Source: an uncultured Pelagibacteraceae bacterium (GTDB taxonomy: Bacteria; Pseudomonadota; Alphaproteobacteria; Pelagibacterales; Pelagibacteraceae). From it: a DNA stretch of 64,000 bases. The DNA is taken from NCBI GenBank assembly GCA_902529645.1, contig CABZXO010000002.1, positions 116,055-180,054 of the forward strand. Direction: 5' to 3'. A program made the position numbers and the translations under genes. The notes under the pieces were generated by a model, which saw nothing but the letters and a program-made list of their open reading frames with translations, ran no database searches and had not been told where the DNA came from. Shown piece after piece: positions 1-8,682 of this stretch. Numbering within the stretch: the stretch's first letter is position 1; each line of letters begins with the position of its first letter.

Positions 1-576
1 AAAATAATTAATGACACTGCATTTCAAATATTTACTAAAAAGGGGCCTTTAGCTTTTTTACCAATTTCCAAAAATGAAACCTCAATTGTATATTCAATTA
101 ATGGAGTAAAAAATAATAACCATGAGTATGTTAGAAGTTTAATTAATCAATACAATTTTAAGTACAAAATAAAGGAAATTAAAAAACTTGATACATTTGA
201 GCTGAAATCTTTTAATTTGAGATCTTATTATCATGACAAAATTTTAGCTTTTGGTGACTTACTTCATAGAATTCATCCACTTGCTGGTCAAGGTTTTAAT
301 ATGACTATTAGAGATATGAATATTTTGATTAAAATAATTAAACAAAAAATTAATTTAGGTCTACCACTTGATAAATCTGTGAATGACCAATTTGAAAAAA
401 AATTAAAACACAAAAATTATATCTTTTCAAATGCTATAGATTTAATTCATGAGTTTTTTAACTTAGAGAGAAAACATAATAATAGTTATTTGAGTAAATC
501 AGTTAGTTTTTTAGGAAAAAACCCTTCTATAAATAAAATTTTTACCAAAATTGCTGACGAAGGAATAACTTTTTAG
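1..576 (+). CDS. UbiH/UbiF-type FAD monooxygenase, C-terminal part (5' end outside window)
   Basis: The frame is open from the first base to the stop at 574-576, so the gene begins upstream; the first Met in the window (about 217) is not the real start. The visible part begins with an AFQ..TKKGPLAFLPIS stretch and continues to the FAD-ribityl signature GDLLHRIHPLAGQGFNM, both typical of ubiquinone-biosynthesis ring hydroxylases (UbiH/UbiF/VisC family). These flavoproteins use NAD(P)H and O2 to hydroxylate the quinone ring at the inner membrane. The canonical GDAAH is replaced by GDLLH. Which hydroxylation position it serves cannot be told from the C-terminal half. It converges on the next gene with no gap. 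Confidence 0.8.
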   Translation, partial: KIINDTAFQIFTKKGPLAFLPISKNETSIVYSINGVKNNNHEYVRSLINQYNFKYKIKEIKKLDTFELKSFNLRSYYHDKILAFGDLLHRIHPLAGQGFNMTIRDMNILIKIIKQKINLGLPLDKSVNDQFEKKLKHKNYIFSNAIDLIHEFFNLERKHNNSYLSKSVSFLGKNPSINKIFTKIADEGITF

Positions 577-1221
577 TTATTGGATTGTGGTATTATTGAA
601 ATTATCAAAAGTATAAGTAGTTAATATCTCAGATATTTTATTTTTTCTAATATCTAAGTTTTCCGTTTCTAATAAAACTTGTTTTTCTTCCAAGGAAAAT
701 GGAGAAGCCATAGCAAGAGCATTGATAGTTTCATCTAGACTTTGATTTTCTAAAGCTTTCCAATTTATTATAAATCCTTTTTTTTCAAATAATGATTTTA
801 AATCTTTAAAAATCAATTCAAGATCAGAAAATTTTAAATTTTCTTTTTTATCACTTAAATCGTCACGGAAGTTTTTAAAATCTACCTCTAAAATTCTATA
901 ATTATTTTCGGTACTCATTTCTCTTATCGTTTTAAATCTTATCAAACCTTTGAGTTCAATTAAATATCTTCCATCTTCTGTTTCTCTAAAACTCGTTATT
1001 TTTCCAAGGCAGCCCACATTATACAATTTAGGTATTACCTTTCGTTCATTTGAATTTTTGGGTTGTATCATCCCAATGAACTTATTTGATTTCATACTAT
1101 CATTGATCATATCAATATACCGTGGTTCAAAAATATTTAAGGGAACAGTTGTTTTGGGAAAAATAATAAAATTACTTAATGGAAATACAGGAATTTTATT
1201 TGGTAATTCTGCAAATGTCAT
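577..1221 (-). CDS. Lon N-terminal (substrate-binding) domain protein
   Basis: This 214-residue protein begins NKIPVFPLSNFIIFPKTTVPLNIFEPRY, the classic opening of the Lon LAN/peptidase S16 substrate-binding domain, and has the GRYLIELKGLIRF strand expected in that fold. It has no AAA+ or protease domain, so it is one of the stand-alone Lon-domain proteins common in Alphaproteobacteria (COG2802 type). The molecular role is not established; the fold suggests peptide or unfolded-protein recognition. A shadow frame on the opposite strand (950-1228) is not a gene. Its neighbour on the same strand ends about 18 bp upstream, so it may be co-transcribed with the TPR genes. Confidence 0.85.
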   Translation of the reverse strand: MTFAELPNKIPVFPLSNFIIFPKTTVPLNIFEPRYIDMINDSMKSNKFIGMIQPKNSNERKVIPKLYNVGCLGKITSFRETEDGRYLIELKGLIRFKTIREMSTENNYRILEVDFKNFRDDLSDKKENLKFSDLELIFKDLKSLFEKKGFIINWKALENQSLDETINALAMASPFSLEEKQVLLETENLDIRKNKISEILTTYTFDNFNNTTIQ

Positions 1222-1239
1222 ATTGTAAGTTTATCTAAA

Positions 1240-2556
1240 TTATTTTAACAGATAATAATAAGATTGGTATTTTTTTTCATCATATCTTTTTATCGCACTT
1301 CTCACTTGCAAAAAACTATTTGTTTTATTAAATAATTTATTGTTATTATTAAAATCCAGTAAGTCTTTTTTTGAGTTTATTTCACAAAATTTTAAAATTT
1401 TTTTAGTTTCTATTTCTTTTTGATTTGTCAGTTTATTTAAATCAACATCAATTATTCTATTAGGATATTTTTTTTTAAAATAATTCATAGTTTTTTTATA
1501 CAATCTAATATAATAAATTATGTCTTCAATTTTATGACTCCAGGATAATTCAGGTAGCATGGTTTGATATATTGCAATTACCGCATCTTTAAAATTTCTA
1601 TAAGTATGTACAAACTTCGAATTTGGAAAAAATTCTAATATAATCTCTATGTTAAAAAAATTTTCTAAAGATTTATCAAGGAATATGTTATTCTCGAAAT
1701 TGTTGTATTTTTCGTTTAAATTTTCTTGAAAAATTTTCCTATTAATTTCTAGCTGATAATTTTTATTATCAAAATTTTTTGAGTAAATTTTATTACCTAT
1801 CTGATTTAAAATTGATGTATTGATTGCATGAAATTCTCCAACTGAAGTAATATTTTCAGCATTATGTGTAATAATTGTCTCAACTAATGTCGAGCCTGAT
1901 CTTGGCAAACCTACAATAAAAATATGCTTCGAATCATTAAATTTATTTATTGATTTAAAATTATCAGAAAATTTTGTTTTATTATAAAAATTTGAAATTA
2001 TATTTTTATAATAAAAATTTGATTGATTATTAAAAACTAAATTTGCTTTGTAACATTGATTATGTGAAAGTGATAAATAATTTATTTCATTTTTAATATT
2101 TTTATTTTTTTTTTCTATTTTAGAAAAAATAAAATTAATTAAACTGTTATCAAAAAGAGATATTTTTCCTTCATTTTTTAATGATTTTAAATTCTTATAA
2201 ACCTTAGGAGTTATATTATTAATATTAAGAGAAAATAAACCATAATATGATTTTATATCTTTAGAATTTAAAGATATTAAATCTAAATATAATCTTTCAG
2301 CATCTTTAATTTTTCCAACAGCTTGTAAACTTAGAGCTAAATTAAATAGAACATTTGGTGTATTCGGTTGAATTTGATTACATTTTTTAAAAAAAAGAAT
2401 GCTTTTATTTAAGTCATTAAGTTCGTAATAAATTTTTCCAATATGAAAGTTTGCTCTTAAATCATTTGGTTTATCATTTAATATTGTTTTGAAAAAATAT
2501 AAAGCTTTGGCAAATTGTTTATTTTTAATTAGTAATTTACCCAAATCATAAGACAT
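1240..2556 (-). CDS. TPR repeat sulfotransferase family protein
   Basis: The 438-residue protein has two parts. Residues about 1-110 form three or more TPR units (for example FFKTILNDKPNDLRANFHIG and FFKKCNQIQPNTPNVLFNL). Residues about 210-400 form a sulfotransferase domain with the 5'-phosphosulfate loop GLPRSGST at 216-223 and a 3'-phosphate-type motif YRNFKDAVIAIYQ. Such proteins transfer sulfate from PAPS to an acceptor, by analogy tyrosyl protein or sugar; the acceptor is unknown here. It sits 12 bp downstream of another 438-residue TPR protein on the same strand, so the two are probably co-transcribed. No signal peptide is seen, so it is likely cytoplasmic. Confidence 0.85.
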   Translation of the reverse strand: MSYDLGKLLIKNKQFAKALYFFKTILNDKPNDLRANFHIGKIYYELNDLNKSILFFKKCNQIQPNTPNVLFNLALSLQAVGKIKDAERLYLDLISLNSKDIKSYYGLFSLNINNITPKVYKNLKSLKNEGKISLFDNSLINFIFSKIEKKNKNIKNEINYLSLSHNQCYKANLVFNNQSNFYYKNIISNFYNKTKFSDNFKSINKFNDSKHIFIVGLPRSGSTLVETIITHNAENITSVGEFHAINTSILNQIGNKIYSKNFDNKNYQLEINRKIFQENLNEKYNNFENNIFLDKSLENFFNIEIILEFFPNSKFVHTYRNFKDAVIAIYQTMLPELSWSHKIEDIIYYIRLYKKTMNYFKKKYPNRIIDVDLNKLTNQKEIETKKILKFCEINSKKDLLDFNNNNKLFNKTNSFLQVRSAIKRYDEKKYQSYYYLLK

Positions 2557-2568
2557 AAATATATAAAA

Positions 2569-3885
2569 TTAATTAAATAAATTTTTTTTTCTCATTTCGA
2601 TTTTTTGCAGTTCAATATGTGAAAGATGATTAATTTCTATATTATATTTGTAAACTTTTTTGTAAGAATTATCTCCAATAATTTTAGCGTATATAAGCCA
2701 GTTCTTAATTATTAAAAAGTCTGGAAGATTGAATATATTTAAAGTGCTATTAAAGATTCTCTCTTTTTTATTTTCTATTATAAAATTTTCTTCATCAAAT
2801 TTTTTTTCAATATCTGACCAATTTTTTTTATATATTTGATTAAAAACATTCTCATTTATATTTTTGTAACTCTCAAATTTTTCGTAATATTCAGTACAGC
2901 CGTGCTTTATTTCGATTTTATTTATATTTATTTTTTCCTGGAGGTCATTTATAATATTTCTTTTAATATTTGCTGCTTCAATTAAAGAATCACAAAAAAT
3001 ATATCCTTTGTAATTACCATTAACATTTTTTCTTAATTCAACAATACACTTTCTGATATTATCTTTTTCAAGAACTAAATTATTAAAATAAAAATATAAT
3101 TTTAATAATTCTAAAACATTATTTAGATTTATTTGAACTTTATAGCAATTAAAACAAAATTTCGGAATTATTTCATGTTTTGCAAAAATATTTAAGTGTC
3201 TTTCACAGTTCAAATTTATTTTATTTTTCCTAAAAATTTGAGTATGTGGATAATTCAAATTAAAATTACCACTATTTAGAATTTCCTGGGATTTATTTAA
3301 TATTTTTTTTATTTGAAAATTTTCTAAAAATATTTCTTTTGTATTTTTTAAATTTAATTTCTTAATATCGTCATTAATTTTTAAAATTAAATTTTGATTT
3401 TTTTTAGGTGCAAAATAGTTTAAAATATCGATTAGATTGTTTTTTAACTTATTGTTTTCAGGTACTAATTTTAAAGCATCTAAACAAAATTTAATAGATA
3501 ATTCATAATTACCTAATAATTTATTTGTAACACAAAAATTTTCATAAGCAGGAACATATTTATTATTATCATCAATTGATTTTTTAAATAATTCAGAGGC
3601 TTCAGAAAATCTTCCAAGTTTATACAATGTAACCCCCATATTATTTAAAATTTCAAAGTTAGTTCTTTCTTTGGGAATTTTTTGATAATGTAGAAGTGAT
3701 TTTCTCCAATCTTTTTTGTTTAAATAAATTAAAGCTTTTAATTTGTTTATATAATTAGCGTCTTCTTTTTTAGCTAATAATTTATCTAAAAATTCTAAAG
3801 CTTCGTTGAATTCTTTGTTTTTAATAAAATTAAAGACAGGTAGGAACAATTTTTTTGAAAAATTATGATTATTATTTTTTGTCAT
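2569..3885 (-). CDS. TPR protein with Cys-rich C-terminal module, function unknown
   Basis: Residues about 10-160 are TPR repeats (FNFIKNKEFNEALEFLDKLL, ILNNMGVTLYKLGRFSEASELF). The rest (about 200-438) is a separate module with conserved-looking Cys/His pattern: CERHLNIFAKH, IPKFCFNCYKVQ, RKCIVELR, GYIFCD and HGCTEYY. The spaced cysteines could bind metal, but no known fold is recognised. I recall similar modules in other marine alphaproteobacterial TPR proteins, but cannot name a family. It lies directly upstream of the TPR-sulfotransferase on the same strand, so a shared pathway (sulfated surface material or protein modification) is a reasonable inference only. Confidence 0.75.
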   Translation of the reverse strand: MTKNNNHNFSKKLFLPVFNFIKNKEFNEALEFLDKLLAKKEDANYINKLKALIYLNKKDWRKSLLHYQKIPKERTNFEILNNMGVTLYKLGRFSEASELFKKSIDDNNKYVPAYENFCVTNKLLGNYELSIKFCLDALKLVPENNKLKNNLIDILNYFAPKKNQNLILKINDDIKKLNLKNTKEIFLENFQIKKILNKSQEILNSGNFNLNYPHTQIFRKNKINLNCERHLNIFAKHEIIPKFCFNCYKVQINLNNVLELLKLYFYFNNLVLEKDNIRKCIVELRKNVNGNYKGYIFCDSLIEAANIKRNIINDLQEKININKIEIKHGCTEYYEKFESYKNINENVFNQIYKKNWSDIEKKFDEENFIIENKKERIFNSTLNIFNLPDFLIIKNWLIYAKIIGDNSYKKVYKYNIEINHLSHIELQKIEMRKKNLFN

Positions 3886-3977
3886 AAAAATTTTACTTTA
3901 TATTAATTTTTATCACAGCTGCTAACTATTACTTGCAAAATTTAAAAAAGCCTTTAACTTTAGTACTTATATAATAA

Positions 3978-4052
3978 GCGGGCATAGCTCAGTGGTAGAG
4001 CGTCTCGTTGCCAACGAGAAGGTCGAGGGTTCGACCCCCTTTGCCCGCTCCA
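3978..4052 (+). tRNA. tRNA-Gly (GCC)
   Basis: A complete cloverleaf is present. The acceptor stem is GCGGGCA (3978-3984) paired with TGCCCGC (4042-4048), discriminator T, and CCA encoded at 4050-4052. The D arm lies in AGCTCAGTGGTAGAGC. The anticodon stem TCTCG/CGAGA encloses the loop TTGCCAA with anticodon GCC. The T arm is GAGGGTTCGACCCCC. The 3' end lies 15 bp before the start of the pterin dehydratase gene, so the two may share a transcript. Confidence 0.97.
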
Positions 4053-4067
4053 TTAATAAGGTATTTT

Positions 4068-4412
4068 ATGAGTGATTTAGCAAATAAAAAGTGTGTGCCA
4101 TGTGAGGGAAATATTCCTCCTTTTAATGTTGATGAAATACATAAATATTTAAAAAAAGTTGATGGCTGGCAAGTTTTAGAAGATAAAATCGACGGTTTTC
4201 ATTTAATAAAAAATTTTAAATTTGATAATTTTTTACAAAGTCAGGAGTTTGTAAATAAAGTTGGAGAAGTTGCTGAGTTAGAGGGTCACCACCCTGATTT
4301 ATGGTTTGGATGGGGTTATGCAAAGATTAAAATATATACACATGCAATTAAAGGTTTAGCAGAAAGCGATTTTATCCTCGCAGCAAAAATTGATCAAATA
4401 TCTAATGCCTAA
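4068..4412 (+). CDS. 4a-hydroxytetrahydrobiopterin dehydratase (pterin carbinolamine dehydratase)
   Basis: An open frame continues upstream through the tRNA, but the real start is the ATG at 4068, giving 114 residues beginning MSDLANKKCVPCEG. The family signature is clear: EGHHPDLWFGWGYAKIKIYTHAIKGLAESD carries the paired His, the aromatic strand and the third His of the active site. The enzyme dehydrates 4a-hydroxytetrahydropterin to regenerate the pterin cofactor of aromatic amino acid hydroxylases. No such hydroxylase is seen in this window. It converges on purH with an 11-bp overlap of the 3' ends. Confidence 0.92.
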   Translation: MSDLANKKCVPCEGNIPPFNVDEIHKYLKKVDGWQVLEDKIDGFHLIKNFKFDNFLQSQEFVNKVGEVAELEGHHPDLWFGWGYAKIKIYTHAIKGLAESDFILAAKIDQISNA

Positions 4413-5940
4413 AGTGTCTTGTCTTTGAAAAAAGAAGCACAGTATCGGTTTCATTAGCAAAATTAATTATTTCTTTATCTCTTATTGATCCAGATGGTTG
4501 AACAATCGCTCTAACACCAGATTGGACTAATTTTTCAATACCATCTATAAAAGGAAAAAAGGCATCTGAGGCAGCAACTAAATTATCATTTTGAAGATCA
4601 AATTTTTTCATTTTATTTATTGCTATTTGACAGCTGTCTAATCTACTTGGCTGGCCAGAACCAATTCCAACCGTTGTTTCATTAGACGCTAATACTATTG
4701 CATTTGATTTAACGTATCTGCATACATTAAAAGCAAATATAAGGTCTTTAAATTGTTTTAATGTTGGTTTTTTTTTGGAGACTATTTTAAAATTTTTGTT
4801 CGAAAATAAATTTAAGTCTTCTGATTGTACCATTATATCTTGGTTAAATGATACAAATTTTAGAAGTTTTTCTGCTTTATAATTTGTTCCGTCAACTAAT
4901 CTTAAGTTTTTTTTATTCTTCAATATTTTTATAGCTTTATTATCAAATCCATTTGCAATTATTACCTCTATAAATAATTTATTTAATTCAACAGCCAAAT
5001 TTTTAGTAATTTTAAAATTACAAGAAACTATTCCACCAAAAGCACTTATGGGGTCACAAGAAAGAGCGGATTTATAACTTTCTAAATTGTTATTTTTTGC
5101 AGAAACTCCACATGGATTTGCATGTTTAACTATGACTGTTCCTTTACCCTTTGGTAAAGATCTTGAAATTGTTAGAGCACTAAATATGTCATTATAATTA
5201 TTGTAACTTAGTTGTTTTCCATGAATTTGTTTTAAATTTGTATTCGAACTACTTGAATAGATTGCACTTTGTTGATGTGGATTTTCTCCATACCTAAGTT
5301 GTTCTGTAAGATTTCCATGAAAAATTTTTTTATCTGGGAAAATAGTATTTGTTTTTTTATTAAAATAGTCTGAAATAACAGAGTCATAGTAAGCTGTTTC
5401 AGTGAAAGCTATCCTTGATAACTTTTCCCTAAAACTTGAGGAAGTGGATCCTTTGAATTTTTTTAATTCTTCAATTAATTCTTCATACTGATCTAAAGAA
5501 GTTATTACAGTTACATCATTATAATTTTTAGCTGCAGATCTAACCATTGTAGGACCACCCACATCTATATTTTCTATTATCTTTTTTTGATTTTTTGTTT
5601 TTTTAAGGGTTTCTTCAAATGGATAAAAATTTACAACAACTAAATCTATATTTTCAAAATTATTGTCTTTTAAATCTTTAAGATGAGATTTTTTTTCTCT
5701 TTTATTTAAAATTCCAGCATGTATTTTTGGATGCAGAGTTTTTACCCTACCTTCTAAAATCTCAGGTGAATTTGTGAACTCAGATACTTCTAAACATTTA
5801 AATTTTAATTTTTTAATTTCTTTATATGTACCACCAGAACTAATTATTTTAATTTTATTCTTTTTTAAAATATTTAATAGTGGTTTTAAGTTTTTTTTAT
5901 TAGATACAGAAATAAGAGCTGTTTTGATTTTTTTCTTCAT
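4402..5940 (-). CDS. purH: Bifunctional AICAR transformylase / IMP cyclohydrolase PurH
   Basis: The 512-residue protein matches the usual PurH length. The N-terminal IMP cyclohydrolase (MGS-fold) domain shows SGGTYKEIKKL and GRVKTLHPKIHAGIL. The C-terminal AICAR transformylase domain shows RYGENPHQQSA, the KHANPCGVS motif and the late SDAFFPFIDGI. Together they perform the last two steps of IMP synthesis using 10-formyl-THF; folD elsewhere in the window supplies the one-carbon pool. The start ATG overlaps the stop of the heparinase-like gene by one base (TAATG), implying translational coupling. Confidence 0.97.
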   Translation of the reverse strand: MKKKIKTALISVSNKKNLKPLLNILKKNKIKIISSGGTYKEIKKLKFKCLEVSEFTNSPEILEGRVKTLHPKIHAGILNKREKKSHLKDLKDNNFENIDLVVVNFYPFEETLKKTKNQKKIIENIDVGGPTMVRSAAKNYNDVTVITSLDQYEELIEELKKFKGSTSSSFREKLSRIAFTETAYYDSVISDYFNKKTNTIFPDKKIFHGNLTEQLRYGENPHQQSAIYSSSSNTNLKQIHGKQLSYNNYNDIFSALTISRSLPKGKGTVIVKHANPCGVSAKNNNLESYKSALSCDPISAFGGIVSCNFKITKNLAVELNKLFIEVIIANGFDNKAIKILKNKKNLRLVDGTNYKAEKLLKFVSFNQDIMVQSEDLNLFSNKNFKIVSKKKPTLKQFKDLIFAFNVCRYVKSNAIVLASNETTVGIGSGQPSRLDSCQIAINKMKKFDLQNDNLVAASDAFFPFIDGIEKLVQSGVRAIVQPSGSIRDKEIINFANETDTVLLFSKTRHFRH

Positions 5941-7565
5941 TATAATTTACTGATCTCCCACTTTATTATCTGCTCTTTTTCATTATTCATTCCTGAGATA
6001 AAAATATTCTGGTTTTCTTTATATGAATTTTTATCACCGAAATATAAACCATTATCAATATTAATATCAAAATTATCACAACTAAATTTCCAACCCTCTT
6101 CATCTATTTCAATTAGTATAGATTTGTTATCTTGTGTTTTCATTACTTTTGAGCTTGGATCAAGATGAAACCTAATATCAAATTTAATTTCTTTATCAGG
6201 TGTTTTTCTAAATAATTTATCATAACCAATAAATTTCATTTGTTCTGGATAAAACTCAATCTGTCTCTCATAATTTGTTCCAAATTTAATTAGATATCCA
6301 TCATGTTTACCCGAAATTTTCCAATAATTATTTTCATAAACTACATTTTTTTTTGATACTTTCAGTCCTTTATTTATAATTAAACCTTTTTGATTCCTAG
6401 TAAAATTGCAAGAAGAATAATCCTCAATGGTTAAAGCACAATGAAGAGATGTGCTTCTAGATAATTTATTAAATTTATTATTTCTATCTGAGTAATAACC
6501 AGCATTTGAAATTAATTTTTTTTCATTTGAAAATATCTCAAACGATAAGGCACCTGCTTGATAGTCATTGGAAAAGGATTTATTGGGACTAGATCCAATA
6601 TCAGCAGCAAGAATTATTTTTTTATTTTTTAGTACTGCATATCCACCAAGTTCATTGATTTGATTTTTAAAAGTATAACCAAACCTTTTTAAATATTGAT
6701 CAAATTCTTTATTTTCAGAAAAATAATTACCATTAAAAAATATATCTTGTTTTATATTTTGCCATATAAAAGCGTAACTTGACCCTAAATAATAAATGTT
6801 TTCATCAATATATTCAGGAATTAAACTTTGAGATTCTTTAAACCACTCCCTAATAATAATAAAATATTTTAAATAAAATATAAGTTGTCGGATATTTCTT
6901 GATTTTGGAAACCCTTGATTATCAATCGAGGATTTAATGATATTTTTCAATAAATTTAATCCATTTACAAGATATTGTTTTTCATTTTTGTAAGCTAATC
7001 CAGTTAAAATAATTGCAGCACACCCAACCATTTTATTCTCCACTTCTTTTGAGTTATTGATTTCATTTAACAAGTGATTAGTTTGTTTTTGAATCATATA
7101 ATTAAAGCTGGATCTATATTCTTGGTCACTGTCTTCATAAGTGAGTTGGTGATTTGATAACCATGAAATAATTCTTTTTGCTGTTAAATTAAATTCCCAG
7201 CTTTTTTTCTGATATTTACTATTATTTGAAATCCAATTTTTTATAACTGTTTGTGTAGTTTTTTTTGAAGATTTTAAATCTAAGCTAAAAAACCAAAAAA
7301 AATTATTTAATTTTTCATAATCCTTTGAGCTTAAATTATTTTGCCAAAGTGACTCGGTAGCAAAGTCTTCAATTTTGTATTTTTTATTCTGGTATTTAAT
7401 TATAGACGAAAGTAAATGAGGGCTTGGTTTATATTCAAAACCATTATCAAAAGTTTTTGATATTTTTTTTTCGTAAAAATTTGAATTTTGATAAATTGAT
7501 TTAAAACTTTCTTTTATATTAAAATAAAATTGACCTAAAATGCCTAAGGAATTTGTATTAATCAT
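5940..7565 (-). CDS. Heparinase II/III family protein
   Basis: This 541-residue protein has an alpha/alpha-toroid N-terminal half (repeated Trp-rich helices such as LWQNNLSSKDYEKL and RIISWLSNHQLTYED) and a beta-sandwich C-terminal half with the family hallmark AGALSFEIF followed by NAGYY. In related alphaproteobacterial proteins I recall HAG.LSFE at this site; here the His position is Gln (YQAGALSFE), which may mean loss or change of polysaccharide-lyase activity. No signal peptide is visible. It sits between rpe and purH, an arrangement I believe is common in Alphaproteobacteria, but the substrate is unknown. Confidence 0.85.
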   Translation of the reverse strand: MINTNSLGILGQFYFNIKESFKSIYQNSNFYEKKISKTFDNGFEYKPSPHLLSSIIKYQNKKYKIEDFATESLWQNNLSSKDYEKLNNFFWFFSLDLKSSKKTTQTVIKNWISNNSKYQKKSWEFNLTAKRIISWLSNHQLTYEDSDQEYRSSFNYMIQKQTNHLLNEINNSKEVENKMVGCAAIILTGLAYKNEKQYLVNGLNLLKNIIKSSIDNQGFPKSRNIRQLIFYLKYFIIIREWFKESQSLIPEYIDENIYYLGSSYAFIWQNIKQDIFFNGNYFSENKEFDQYLKRFGYTFKNQINELGGYAVLKNKKIILAADIGSSPNKSFSNDYQAGALSFEIFSNEKKLISNAGYYSDRNNKFNKLSRSTSLHCALTIEDYSSCNFTRNQKGLIINKGLKVSKKNVVYENNYWKISGKHDGYLIKFGTNYERQIEFYPEQMKFIGYDKLFRKTPDKEIKFDIRFHLDPSSKVMKTQDNKSILIEIDEEGWKFSCDNFDINIDNGLYFGDKNSYKENQNIFISGMNNEKEQIIKWEISKL

Positions 7566-7569
7566 TAAA

Positions 7570-8229
7570 TTATTTTAATTTTAATAAATTAATATTTTTC
7601 TTTATATCTCCATCATTACTTTTGAACACTGTAGTACCGGAAACAAGAATGTTTGCACCAGCATCAATTGCACTTTTGCAGTTATCAAAATTGATTCCAC
7701 CATCAATTTCTATGTCAAAATTTAACTTTTTTTGCTCCCTTATTTTTTTTAATTCTTTAATTTTATCTAAAACTTCTGGCATAAATTTTTGCCCTCCAAA
7801 TCCAGGATTTACACTCATAATCAGGACTAAATCTATTTGATCTAATAAATCTATTATTAAATCAATTTTAGTTTCAGGATTAAGCGAAACTCCAACATTT
7901 TTATTTTTTTCTTTTATTTTTTTAATTGAATTTTCTAAATTATCAGTTGCCTCAGGATGAATAGTAATAATATCTGCTCCCGCATCAGCGTAAGCATCTA
8001 TATATTTATGCACTGGTGATATCATCAAATGAACATCAAATATTAATGAACAATGCTTTCTAAGAGCTTTAATTACCGGAGGTCCTATTGTTAAATTAGG
8101 AACAAAATGACCATCCATCACATCTACATGAATCATATCAGCCCCACCTTCTTCAAGTCTTTTTATCTCTGTACCTAACTGACTAAAATCAGCCGATAGT
8201 ATTGATGGTGAGATTTGTATATTTTTCAT
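7570..8229 (-). CDS. rpe: Ribulose-phosphate 3-epimerase
   Basis: The 219-residue TIM barrel shows all family blocks: SPSILSADF near the start, HVDVMDGHFVPNLTIGPP, the second block FDVHLMISP, the MSVNPGFGGQKF block and EIDGGIN. It interconverts ribulose 5-phosphate and xylulose 5-phosphate in the pentose phosphate pathway, using a metal held by the His/Asp residues in these motifs. It ends 4 bp before the heparinase-like gene and starts 27 bp after the upstream YggT-like gene, so a four-gene minus-strand operon with purH is likely. Confidence 0.97.
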   Translation of the reverse strand: MKNIQISPSILSADFSQLGTEIKRLEEGGADMIHVDVMDGHFVPNLTIGPPVIKALRKHCSLIFDVHLMISPVHKYIDAYADAGADIITIHPEATDNLENSIKKIKEKNKNVGVSLNPETKIDLIIDLLDQIDLVLIMSVNPGFGGQKFMPEVLDKIKELKKIREQKKLNFDIEIDGGINFDNCKSAIDAGANILVSGTTVFKSNDGDIKKNINLLKLK

Positions 8230-8256
8230 TGATTACTAGATTAACTAGTATCAATT

Positions 8257-8613
8257 TTAAAAATTAAATGAATTAAAAAATTGATAAATTTGTCTAGAAA
8301 TTTCACTCTCCAAAGGAAATGACAACATTCCCATGACTGAATAGCCTAAGATCCAAGGCATTATATAAAATCTAATCATGTAGAAAAACCAAGCAACATA
8401 CAAGGGCACCAATGGCCCAATGATAAATGAGGGTGTTATTGGTTTAAATAATTTTATAAGAGGATTGGTGTATTTCACAAATACTCTCATGAAAAAGAAT
8501 TGAGAATCCTCTCTTTGAAAAATATTCATCGCCACTCTTCCAATTAGAGTCCACATGATAATTCCAAGTAAATAATCAATAAAATATATTAAAGGATGAA
8601 AATTTGCTGACAT
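8257..8613 (-). CDS. YggT-like small integral membrane protein
   Basis: The 118-residue protein has two hydrophobic stretches, about residues 8-28 and 62-90. Its second half (YTNPLIKLFKPITP, then PLVPLYVAWFFYMIRFYIMP) lines up with the end of the unambiguous YggT protein at 17865 (LTEPFLNKIRRFLPN, SPIILLLLIWFIEM, LYIAP). I therefore call it YggT-like, with moderate certainty. The role is unknown; YggT proteins have been linked to osmotic stress and cell-division or photosynthesis factors in other bacteria. It is the first gene of the rpe-hep-purH run. Confidence 0.6.
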   Translation of the reverse strand: MSANFHPLIYFIDYLLGIIMWTLIGRVAMNIFQREDSQFFFMRVFVKYTNPLIKLFKPITPSFIIGPLVPLYVAWFFYMIRFYIMPWILGYSVMGMLSFPLESEISRQIYQFFNSFNF

Positions 8614-8645
8614 TTAAATTTTATATTGGAAAATGTATTTAAATA

Positions 8646-8671
8646 AAAGGGGCGAAATTAATCGCCCCTTT
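8646..8671 (-). terminator. Rho-independent terminator of the symporter operon
   Basis: A 10-bp perfect inverted repeat AAAGGGGCGA (8646-8655) / TCGCCCCTTT (8662-8671) with a 6-nt loop lies 12 bp beyond the symporter stop on the minus strand. It is followed on that strand by the T-rich run TTATTTAAAT. It separates the symporter operon from the YggT-like/rpe/purH operon. Confidence 0.85.
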
Positions 8672-8682
8672 AAAAGATTTAT

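Noticed and set aside
3933..3975. TTGCAA and TATAAT as a tRNA-Gly promoter
   Set aside because: The TATAAT at 3970-3975 lies only 2 bp before the tRNA 5' end, too close to act as its -10 box.
4008..4067. In-frame open extension of the pterin dehydratase gene into the tRNA
   Set aside because: It would put translation across the tRNA-Gly gene; the ATG at 4068 gives the normal family length.
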